A DNA stretch of 55,077 nt from contig JAGXFP010000033.1 in NCBI GenBank assembly GCA_024637225.1, forward strand, positions 1-55,077, written 5' to 3'. Positions within the stretch are counted from its first letter, which is position 1, and the number at the start of each line of letters is the position of its first letter. This document shows positions 23,801 to 30,367 of the stretch, piece after piece. This DNA is from Desulfobacterales bacterium (lineage in GTDB: Bacteria; Desulfobacterota; Desulfobulbia; Desulfobulbales; JAGXFP01). The notes under the pieces are model-generated. The model did no database searches. It worked only from the letters and a program-made list of their open reading frames with translations, and was not told the origin of the DNA. The translations under genes were made by a program, and so were the position numbers.

Positions 23801-26731
23801 GCCGTCGAGGAGCAGGCGGGGCTTGAGGCGCCCGTCAAGCCTGATCCGCACCGCAGCGATCCGGCTGGCCAGCACGCTGCCGTCAGAGGGGGAGAGGATC
23901 CCGGTTTGCAGTCCCGCCGGGGCGCTCTTTTCCTGCTCCTCGGCCCAGGTTTCTCCCGGCCGCAAACCCTCGGTTGCGACCTGCTGGTCGCCGCTGCGGT
24001 CCTTCAGGATGCTCAGATCGATATTCTCGGTAACCTTTTCGCACTGGACCCGCACCTCAACGCGCCGGTTCAGGGCCCGGCCCTCCGGGGTCGAATTGTC
24101 GGCCACCGGCATGGTGTCCGCCGCTCCTTCCAGAATGATCGCTTCGGGAGGCAGGTTCAGGGCCGCAGCCAGATAGCGCCCGACACTCCCGGCCCTGGCC
24201 TCGGAGAGGACGTAATTATCGGCGAAGAGATGTCGGCTGCGGCGGGCGATGGGGACATTGTCGGTATGGCCCAAGGCGTAAAGGCGGATGATTTCCAGCT
24301 TCCGGAGCTCCTCGGCCAGCAGGTCGAGTTCCGCCCTGTCCCGCTCCGAAAGATCGGCGGACAGGGAGGAAAAGTGGGGCCGCACGGTGAAATCGGGCAG
24401 TCTTTCCCGAAGCAGGAAAAGCTCCCGCAAGAGCAGGTTTTCCGCGACCGGCGTGGCAAGATTCTCGGCGGTGGGCGAATCGAAGGTCAGAACCGCGCGG
24501 CTCGCCAGTTCTCCCGGCGCTCCCTCGTCGAGCAGGCAGCGGAAGGAGAGCTCCGACTCCCGTCCCGCTGCACCTGCGCCGAGCAGGAATTCCAGACCGC
24601 TCTCCCCGGCGACCGGGTCGGGCAGCACCTCTCCGTCCAGGACCGCGCTACCCTCGACAAAGCGCCCCCCCTCGGGCAGGGTCACGGCAAGGCGCAGATT
24701 GCGCAGGGAAACGGCGCCCACCTCGATCGGGACCCGGAATTCCGCGGTTTCCCCTTCGAGGGCGCCGTTCAGGGCGATGGTCGCCTCGCCCCGCGCCCTC
24801 GGTTTCAGGACGACATGGAAATCGACGCGCCACATCGAGCCCTCCTGCAGATCGACGAACTGGGAGTAGGCCCGGCCGGCGAAGCGGCTGTTTTCCTCGC
24901 AGGCGACGACTTCATACTTCGCCGGCAGGGAATCGAGATCGAGCTGGACCACATGCGAGCCCGGCCGCACTCCCTCGATATGGAACATGCCGTTTTCGTC
25001 GCTCACCACATAGGTGCCGTCCTCGAGATAGATGCGCGCCCCGGCAAGGCCGTCGTCTTCATCCGGCCCCGGCTGTTCGCAGCCGCCGGTGAAGACCCGG
25101 CCCATCAGGAAGGTGGTGGTGCGGAAGAAATCTTCGCCGACCAGCACGGTGGCGGTGGCGGTATTGGAGACGCTGCCCGCCGCGGATACCGCCACGGCGA
25201 CGTTGACTGACTCCCCCGGGCGGGCCCCGGCGGCGACCTCGGCCACATAGCGGATTTCACTTCGTTCCCCAGCCGGAAGATCGCCGGGAGTGAAAGTGAT
25301 GGTGCGGCCGTCGGCGGAAATCGGGGGATCGGCGATCCGTTCCCCATCCAAACGGGCCGAACCGGACTGGTACCTGAAACCGACCGGCAGACGATCGGTC
25401 AAGGTGATCCCGATAATCAGTCCATCGTTCGGATTTTCCATCTCTATCCGGTAGGGCACGAAATCGCCGGGGGTTGCCCGGCTCTTGCCCGCCGACTTCT
25501 GCAGCCAGACCGACCCGACTTCCACGGGATCGATGGGAATGTCGATCCGCAGGGCAGGGCCGGGATTGAGCGGAAAGATTTCGTTCCGGGTGCCGATTTC
25601 AAGGGCGTAAGGAGCGCCGGGCAAGAGCTGCAAATCCGCGTCGGCAACGGCGGAAGGGGCCGCGTAGCCTCCAGGCGGCAATACGTCCAGGCGATAGTTC
25701 CCCGGCGCCACAAAGGGGAAGCGGTAGGCACCGGGGTCAAAGGCGTAGACACTGCCCGAGCTGTCGGTGGCGATTCCCCCGGTGGTGAGGGTGGAGGGAT
25801 AACGGCTGATCCCGTCATCCCCGAAAACCACGGCCGGCTCACCGGTGTCCACATTGACCAGGGTGACGACAGCGCCGTCCACCGGCAGACCGGTGGCGCT
25901 GTCGAAAGTAAACCCGAAGGGATCGAACAGGGTGGCGATGGCGGAAGTATCGGGATTATCGAAACGATCCACGTAACGGGCTTCTACGACTCCATCCTCG
26001 CCAACTTCCAATCTGCCGTCGTAGGCCGCGCCCGCATCAAGGGAAGACTGGATATAGCCGGCGAAAACCCCGGTGTTCGGCCCGGTTTCGCTGAGGCGCA
26101 GGACTTCCACGTCTCCGGTGTTATCGGCGCTAAGGGTGACCAGCACGGTTTCGGCGCTTTCGAAGTCGACGTTCTGATCCGGGTCGGTAAGGCGCACGAA
26201 AACCGGCTCGCCCCGATGGAAGATGGCGGCAGGCGCCAAGGGTATGGCGACGCTCAGATCGATCGGCTCCGAAACCGGCACCCCGAGAGGAATCGCGAGA
26301 AACTCGAAGGAGCTTTCACCTCCGCCGCCGGTCCGGTAGGCGGTAGGGGGGACCGCCGTCGCTGCCGCCTCCGGGGAGGCGGGGGCATACTTGAGGAAAA
26401 CGATCTCCGAGGGGGTGCGGACCACCACCGTGACGCTGACCGAGGAGGAAGCGGCGGGCTGCCCCCCGGATTCGAGTACGGCCTTGTTGACAATGTTGTC
26501 CCCGTGCACGGCGGATGAGGCTTTGCCGGGCAAAAGCAGGAAAAGCAGAGCCGCCAGAAAGAGCCCGGCATAAAGGGAAGTTTTCAACAACTCGACCGGA
26601 CGCTCCGCCGCACCGTACCGCAATGCCTTGGCATCGCGGCCGGAGGGGCGGTCAAGCAAACCGCCCCGGTCTCCCCCGCCATTCGGGCCGGGAAGATCCA
26701 TTCGGGTATTGTGAGTCCGGTTAAACAACAT
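20855..26731 (-). CDS. Giant outer-membrane chimera: DUF11, SdrD-B-like, OmpA-like, Ig-like and C-terminal beta-barrel
   Basis: A 1958-residue surface protein. A signal peptide spans about 47-73. The IVN module (about 77-105) is shared with neighbouring proteins. A D-x-N / ETG-x-x-TGVF module covers about 175-250. A carboxypeptidase-regulatory-like segment is at about 270-355. A DUF11 domain lies at about 405-530. An SdrD-B-like module (DGLAGARIYLEDGTYVVSDE) covers about 540-640. An OmpA-like domain is at about 780-897 (GHTDNVPIARRSR; LNRRVEVRVQ), and an invasin-type Ig-like domain at about 1040-1145. The last ~800 residues are alternating beta-strand, consistent with a very large barrel. The C-terminus extends ~16 residues past the likely final strand (KMRMKFDQ). 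It resembles barrel-anchored adhesins in outline, but its exact function is unknown. It is the last gene of the DUF11 cluster. Confidence 0.82.
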   Translation of the reverse strand: MLFNRTHNTRMDLPGPNGGGDRGGLLDRPSGRDAKALRYGAAERPVELLKTSLYAGLFLAALLFLLLPGKASSAVHGDNIVNKAVLESGGQPAASSSVSVTVVVRTPSEIVFLKYAPASPEAAATAVPPTAYRTGGGGESSFEFLAIPLGVPVSEPIDLSVAIPLAPAAIFHRGEPVFVRLTDPDQNVDFESAETVLVTLSADNTGDVEVLRLSETGPNTGVFAGYIQSSLDAGAAYDGRLEVGEDGVVEARYVDRFDNPDTSAIATLFDPFGFTFDSATGLPVDGAVVTLVNVDTGEPAVVFGDDGISRYPSTLTTGGIATDSSGSVYAFDPGAYRFPFVAPGNYRLDVLPPGGYAAPSAVADADLQLLPGAPYALEIGTRNEIFPLNPGPALRIDIPIDPVEVGSVWLQKSAGKSRATPGDFVPYRIEMENPNDGLIIGITLTDRLPVGFRYQSGSARLDGERIADPPISADGRTITFTPGDLPAGERSEIRYVAEVAAGARPGESVNVAVAVSAAGSVSNTATATVLVGEDFFRTTTFLMGRVFTGGCEQPGPDEDDGLAGARIYLEDGTYVVSDENGMFHIEGVRPGSHVVQLDLDSLPAKYEVVACEENSRFAGRAYSQFVDLQEGSMWRVDFHVVLKPRARGEATIALNGALEGETAEFRVPIEVGAVSLRNLRLAVTLPEGGRFVEGSAVLDGEVLPDPVAGESGLEFLLGAGAAGRESELSFRCLLDEGAPGELASRAVLTFDSPTAENLATPVAENLLLRELFLLRERLPDFTVRPHFSSLSADLSERDRAELDLLAEELRKLEIIRLYALGHTDNVPIARRSRHLFADNYVLSEARAGSVGRYLAAALNLPPEAIILEGAADTMPVADNSTPEGRALNRRVEVRVQCEKVTENIDLSILKDRSGDQQVATEGLRPGETWAEEQEKSAPAGLQTGILSPSDGSVLASRIAAVRIRLDGRLKPRLLLDGAEIPAGRIGFTMEDKDSGLKLYSYIGIDFGAPGEHLLKIEGIGPFGNARFEESAVIVRTGEITAIKILESDGNIADGVTPVSLRVALLDETGKVIRAPAQLEIREGNLLPPENRKAVASEVGAVEEGNTVTVDEDGYVRFAPVQSSGSYRAILGYGDRTLEAETYVKPVLRDWVLVGLAEGTVGYDEVSGNLENLPAGAEEDLYDEGRLAFFGKGRVLGKWLLTLAYDSDKPDRKDKELFQIIDPDAYYTLYGDAGQQAYEAASAEKLYVKMERDKFYALFGDYDTGLSKTELSRYSRSLTGLKAEYNGRYAAFNFFASDTDQGFVKDEIRGDGTSGLYRFSRRDIVVNSEKVTVEVRDRLRSEVILSSRELSRHLDYNIDYGAGTLFFKEPIPARDENFNPVYIVVDYEVTGQSDGSINYGGRGALRWPEKGLEVGASAIHEERDNGEGDLYGIDAAWEITGKTRLRAELATSDTVAPGDLRDGSAWLAELEHRSEKAAGKLYLREQASGFGLGQQKGSEEGTRKFGADGVYRLKSDLDLGGLFYRQYNLDTDAVRDVAQSDLTYKAESYSLSTGLRFAEDRFDNGDEARSTQALLGGSWQAYKRLLLRAAHEQALFGDNQSGDFPTRTTLGAEFKLLDSTTIFAAQEFTQGDDSESRSTRAGFKATPWSGGSLGSSLEQRTGEYGPRMFALFGLNQNWQVSERWSLDGGFDRSETVRDADAEDFDTDVPAASGEKEDFTAVSLGATLKLEKWSWANRLEYRDGDFENKWGVLSALVGEVHRGLAVSGRTQLFATESAREEKTDGEVRLGLAYRPLYSRWIVLDRLDFLFEELASETVAYDNWRVVNNLNANYRPNPKTQISLQYGAKYVNETIDGDDYGGYTDLSGLEGRYDLTPKWDIGLRGAVLHSWDANQYDYTSGVSVGHNLIENVWLSLGYNFTGFKDRDFSRADFTTAGPYLKMRMKFDQNSVRDALKMVRSL

Positions 26732-26766
26732 AAGCCGTCAGCTAGTCTTCCTGATTAATGAGTATT

Positions 26767-26928
26767 GGTGTCGTGTCAACTCTGAACTGTCGCATCTCGC
26801 TTGCCCTTTTCCATGCCTGCCGCGTTACGGCTTAAGTCACATAGCGCTGCTATGCTCCTGAAGCCGTGCCTTGCAGGCATGGAAAATTGCGGCGCGATAT
26901 TACAACATTTCATCCTTGACACGACACT
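26767..26928. repeat. MITE-like element with GTGTCGTGTCAA terminal inverted repeats
   Basis: The ends GGTGTCGTGTCAA (26767-26779) and TTGACACGACACT (26916-26928) are 12-of-13 complementary. Inside, TTTTCCATGCCTGC pairs with GCAGGCATGGAAAA, ACGGCTT with AAGCCGT, and ATAGC-GCT-GCTAT forms the tip, so the whole element can fold into one long hairpin. Its right end forms the TAG stop codon of the 405-residue gene. Confidence 0.88.
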
Positions 26929-28144
26929 AGTTAATGGTGACCTGATAAGCGATTGTCACGCTGCCGCCGGCTGGAATCGTTCCGGCCGTCGTACTGTCGG
27001 CGCCAGTGCCCACGTTGACGATCAGGTTGGGATCGCTGCCGGCGACGAAACTCGCCTGGTTCGCCCCCACCGCCCCGGCGGCGAAGGTAAAGGTGGCGCC
27101 GGCCGGATCGATATAGAAGAGACCGTCGCCCCCGTAGACTCCGGGCTTGAAGGTGGCGAACGCCTCCGGCACCAGCTCGGAGATGCTGCATCCGGTCAAG
27201 CCGGCCCCGCCGCTGTTATCCGCCACGATGACGTACTCCAGGGTATGGCCGGACTCGCCGGTCACCCCGCCAGTGAAGTATTCCGAGGTAATGGCGTTGA
27301 TCGCGAAAGGTGTTCCCGAGCCGGCCGCAGGATTGAAGTTCGAATCGGTGGCATTTCGCACGTAGCTGGTCACGCTCACGTTCGGCGGCGGCGTGGTCCA
27401 GGCGTTCGGGATGGTGTTGAGCGCGGTCACCGCGGCAACGCCCGGGGTCGCGACCTCCGCCTCCACGGTTACGGTGATGTCGGTGCCGGGGCTGACGACG
27501 GTGCCGGGCAGGACGGAAAGATTGACCGTCTTCCGCTCGCCGACCTGCACCCCCGAAGCCGGGACGGCCGAGGTGGCTCCCGACCAGTTGAGGCGAAAGG
27601 TTCCGTCGCCGTTGTCGGTGGTGGAAGCCACCTGCCTGGTGAAGGTGTCGGCGCCGACCGTGAAGACGATGGTGTCGTTGACTCCGATGCCGTTCACTTC
27701 GGCATCGTTGCCGCCGGCGCCGCCGGCGGGAACGGTAACGTAAGTGGTAGCGCTGGTCCCGGAGGTGACCGTCGCGCCGACGGTTACCGTGGCGCCGCCG
27801 CTGACCTCCGGGGCCGTGGTGTTGGTGGAGCCGGCGACCGTCGCGGTAACGGTATAGTCGGCCGGACCGTTTGCGGTGGCGACGATCACCACCGGGCCGG
27901 TCAGGGCCGGGGTATCCGGCGCCGTGTAGGCGCCGCTGGCGTTAGCCACGCTCACGTTCGGCTGAGCCGGAACCAGAGCCACCGTCACCGTCACGGTGGC
28001 CGAAACCGTGCCGCCGTCGAAGGTCAAGCGGGCGGAATTAACGATTTCCGTATTGGCCGCCACCTTGGCCAAAGCCTGGGAGGCCGGCTGAAACAGGGCC
28101 AGGACCAGGGCGATGACCGTGATGATTTTCCATGAATGGTTCAT
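26927..28144 (-). CDS. Secreted DUF11-type surface protein (405 residues)
   Basis: A signal peptide covers about 1-26 (KIITVIALVLALFQPASQALA). The IVN module (NTEIVNSARLTFDGG, about 31-45) follows immediately. The body consists of Thr/Val/Ala-rich beta-sandwich repeats typical of surface proteins. The C-terminus has a DUF11-like final module that includes GHTLEYVIVADNSGGAGLTG and ends AGGSVTIAYQVTIN. It shares these start and end modules with the 398-residue protein upstream, making them divergent paralogues. The stop codon is provided by the inserted repeat element. A structural or adhesive role at the cell surface is inferred from composition and context. Confidence 0.78.
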   Translation of the reverse strand: MNHSWKIITVIALVLALFQPASQALAKVAANTEIVNSARLTFDGGTVSATVTVTVALVPAQPNVSVANASGAYTAPDTPALTGPVVIVATANGPADYTVTATVAGSTNTTAPEVSGGATVTVGATVTSGTSATTYVTVPAGGAGGNDAEVNGIGVNDTIVFTVGADTFTRQVASTTDNGDGTFRLNWSGATSAVPASGVQVGERKTVNLSVLPGTVVSPGTDITVTVEAEVATPGVAAVTALNTIPNAWTTPPPNVSVTSYVRNATDSNFNPAAGSGTPFAINAITSEYFTGGVTGESGHTLEYVIVADNSGGAGLTGCSISELVPEAFATFKPGVYGGDGLFYIDPAGATFTFAAGAVGANQASFVAGSDPNLIVNVGTGADSTTAGTIPAGGSVTIAYQVTIN

Positions 28145-28166
28145 GGCGTTTTCCTCGTAACTCAGA

Positions 28167-28192
28167 GCCGGGCGGGCCGTTGCCCGCCCGGC
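28167..28192. other. Perfect 11-bp GC hairpin
   Basis: GCCGGGCGGGC and GCCCGCCCGGC flank the loop CGTT. It sits just upstream of the 405-residue gene and could affect mRNA stability or translation within the surface-protein cluster. Confidence 0.85.
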
Positions 28193-28207
28193 GGTTTATA
28201 TAGGTTT

Positions 28208-28232
28208 CGGACGGCGGCAGTGCCGCCGTCCG
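28208..28232. other. Perfect 12-bp GC hairpin
   Basis: CGGACGGCGGCA and TGCCGCCGTCCG are exact complements separated by one base. It lies ten bases past the stop codon of the 398-residue gene. No T-run follows on either strand. Confidence 0.85.
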
Positions 28233-28241
28233 GCAAGGTGG

Positions 28242-29438
28242 TTACTTAACCTGCACCGTATATTCGATTACAAAGCTGCTGCCCGCAGCCATGGTTTGAC
28301 CGCTGAAATCGACACGAAGATCCGTAATAGTGGCGTCGTAACCAGCCGGCGCCCCTCCCGTTCCGGAAGTGGGAGTCGCTGCCCAGGTCGACTGATTATC
28401 GTTTGAGTAATCATCGTCGGCTCCGGCTGTATAAGTAAGAGAGGAAGAAGTAGCACCATCGGTGAAGGTAATGCTGCCGACCTCGAAAGAAGCAAAGGGG
28501 CTCAGGTCGTCGATCAAGGTGACATTGTCAGCCACACCGGCCCCGGTATTCTCCACCGTGATCTGGTAGGTGATGTCGGTACCGGGAGTAACATTGGCGG
28601 GCGAGGCGACAAAACCAGCACCCACATCAGCCAGTTTTGTCACGGTGAGTCCGGGCGAAGTGAGGTTTATCACAGCCGAATTATTGGGGGTCGGATTGGC
28701 GCCGTCGGTGGCGGTAACCGTCACGGTATGGCTCGGCGATGCCCCGGAGATAGTACCCGCAGTAACCGTGGTGGTGAAATCCTGGGTTTCAGCGACAAGC
28801 ACACCAGCACCCGGAACCGAGGAGAGAGCCGAAGCCAGGGTAATTGTCGCCGTCGTACCGTCATCGACAATGGCGGAAATCTGAACCCTCTCGCCGCCTA
28901 TGACGACATAATCGTTCACGGCGAGATCATTAACCGCATCGTCATCCGCGCCGTCGTCCGCCACCTTGAATACAGTGGTGGTAAAAGTGCCGTCATCCTC
29001 GATTGTCGACGTGGCGCCAAGGGTAATATCGGCAATGGCGGGAAGCGTCGGTGCGGTGGCATTGTTATCGACCGATGTAGTGGCGGGGAACGAATAGATA
29101 TCGGAATCGTTGGCATTGGTGGTGATCCGATAAGTCAAATCGACATCGGTCTCCTGACCGGCGCTGACCGGGGTAGCCGTTGTAAGAGTCAAGGTTGGCG
29201 CCTGGGCGACGAAACTCACTGTGATCGTCACCGAATCATTATCGGTGCCTCTCCCGCCTACCACGGTCGCGTCATCCCAGCTTACCTCGACGCTGTTGAC
29301 GATTGCCGTCCCCGCCGCGGTGGCGGCGTGGGAATTACGCGGCCCGGCGAAGGCGATGACGGCGACGAGCGCCAGAGCGCCCAGCAAGGCACGGCCAAGG
29401 CCGAGACCGAGACCATAATGGTTTTTTCCTGTTTTCAT
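28242..29438 (-). CDS. Secreted DUF11-type surface protein (398 residues)
   Basis: A signal peptide covers about 1-38 (LLGALALVAVIAFAGPRNSHA). The shared IVN module (GTAIVNSVEVSWDD) follows, then Asp/Thr-rich beta-sandwich repeats. A recognisable DUF11 domain covers about 265-398 (LTVTKLADVGAGF...TYQITVENTGAGVADNVTLIDDLSPFASF). The final module, STWAATPTSGTGGAPAGYD, closely matches the C-terminus of the 1587-residue protein (GAPAGYDGTITNWRI). It ends SSFVIEYTVQVK. AAGGAG lies six bases before the ATG. It is probably exported through Sec and displayed with the neighbouring proteins; the export route beyond the inner membrane is unknown. Confidence 0.8.
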   Translation of the reverse strand: MKTGKNHYGLGLGLGRALLGALALVAVIAFAGPRNSHAATAAGTAIVNSVEVSWDDATVVGGRGTDNDSVTITVSFVAQAPTLTLTTATPVSAGQETDVDLTYRITTNANDSDIYSFPATTSVDNNATAPTLPAIADITLGATSTIEDDGTFTTTVFKVADDGADDDAVNDLAVNDYVVIGGERVQISAIVDDGTTATITLASALSSVPGAGVLVAETQDFTTTVTAGTISGASPSHTVTVTATDGANPTPNNSAVINLTSPGLTVTKLADVGAGFVASPANVTPGTDITYQITVENTGAGVADNVTLIDDLSPFASFEVGSITFTDGATSSSLTYTAGADDDYSNDNQSTWAATPTSGTGGAPAGYDATITDLRVDFSGQTMAAGSSFVIEYTVQVK

Positions 29439-29533
29439 GTCATGCTCCTTTTTGTTTTGTTGCTTTGGTTTTTATGTTTTTCCGTTCAAATACATATATT
29501 TCCGACAAGTTGCGAAACGAGCCGGGCTTGATC

Positions 29534-29587
29534 CTACCGAGAATTTTCTAACAACTGAGGGGCAGGACCGTTTCTGCTTCTTTCCAT
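29534..29587 (-). CDS. Possible 17-residue leader peptide
   Basis: AGGAGG is followed by five As and an ATG opening a 17-codon ORF (MERSRNGPAPQLLENSR). It lies in the ~200-bp spacer ahead of the 398-residue gene. The ribosome-binding site is the best in the cluster, which is odd for a non-coding spacer. There is no other evidence that it is translated. Confidence 0.3.
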   Translation of the reverse strand: MERSRNGPAPQLLENSR

Positions 29588-29638
29588 TTTTTCCTCCTAT
29601 CCATTTTATTGCCTTGAAATCCTTTCAGTACTGCTCAT

Positions 29639-30133
29639 CTATTGGACCTTTACCCGGAAACCGACCGCACCCCCTTCTCCGGCGCCTATTTCAGGAAGCT
29701 GCCAGCGGATATGGGTGTACTGCTCCGGAGAGGCGGTGCGCTTCTCCTTGGTGCCATCGGGATTGGTAGTTTCATAGATAAGCAGAGAGGGGTTCTTGTA
29801 GGCCTTGCCTCCGTCGATGGAAAAAGAAACTTCACCCTTTTCCGTAGCGCTGCCTGGAACGTAGTCGGTCCCTTCCGGAATAGGATTATTGACCACTACG
29901 TTGTCGGCCGCCTCGTCACCAACATTCTCATAGGTAATGGTAAAGATCACTGTCTCTCCGGGGTCGGCTTCTGCGGCCGGGATCCGTTTGACCACCTGTT
30001 CACCGCCTTCGTTGACGGTAACCTCTTTCTCCGCCGTAACGTTAATCCGTACCTGTGGCGCAGCCCAGGCAACGGCGGGCAGCAGCAGAAGCGCCGCCAT
30101 GGCGGCCATAAGAAACTTTCTGGGGTGATTCAT
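29639..30133 (-). CDS. Secreted single-DUF11-domain protein
   Basis: A 164-residue protein: signal peptide about 1-25 (FLMAAMAALLLLPAVAWA), then one DUF11 domain with PGETVIFTITYENVGDEAADNVVVNNPIPEG (about 58-88). Typical DUF11 features are the N-x-G turn and 'PIPEGTxYVPGSA'. It ends GGAVGFRVKVQ, like its neighbours. The start at 30133 is fixed by GGAGG at the right distance; the upstream in-frame ATG falls in a palindromic repeat. It is probably an exported subunit or cap of the same surface structure. It resembles a free-standing version of one repeat of the 1587-residue protein. Confidence 0.82.
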   Translation of the reverse strand: MNHPRKFLMAAMAALLLLPAVAWAAPQVRINVTAEKEVTVNEGGEQVVKRIPAAEADPGETVIFTITYENVGDEAADNVVVNNPIPEGTDYVPGSATEKGEVSFSIDGGKAYKNPSLLIYETTNPDGTKEKRTASPEQYTHIRWQLPEIGAGEGGAVGFRVKVQ

Positions 30134-30166
30134 AAGATTCCTCCTTTTTGGGATTGCGCTTTTCCC

Positions 30167-30192
30167 GTAGGGGCGAGGCATGCCTCGCCCTG
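30167..30192. repeat. GTAGGGGCGAGG palindrome, copy 1
   Basis: GGGCGAGGCA and TGCCTCGCCC form a perfect stem between two cluster genes. A second copy is at 30340-30367. This palindrome type is common in environmental bacterial genomes. Confidence 0.9.
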
Positions 30193-30339
30193 ATTTGCAA
30201 ATAACCTGTGGTTTGATTTATCCATAAATCGGTCTCCTTATATTGCGGCGAACCATCGGGACAAAAAACGCCCCGAAATCCCCGCCAAAATTCCATCGTC
30301 GTGATTCCACCGCCCCATTCATCGGCCCCATCTATCGTC

Positions 30340-30367
30340 GTAGGGGCGAGGCATACCTCGCCCCTAC
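30340..30367. repeat. GTAGGGGCGAGG palindrome, copy 2, containing a stop codon
   Basis: GTAGGGGCGAGG and CCTCGCCCCTAC are exact complements around CATA. On the minus strand the first TAG is the stop codon of the 1587-residue gene, so the repeat forms the end of that gene. Confidence 0.92.

Noticed and set aside
21074..25210. A 1378-codon open frame on the plus strand opposite the giant barrel gene
   Set aside because: It is the antisense shadow of a GC-rich gene. Its translation is low-complexity without domains, and the minus strand has clear homologous motifs.
26801..28135. A 444-codon plus-strand frame opposite the 405-residue gene
   Set aside because: Antisense shadow; it starts inside the MITE-like element.
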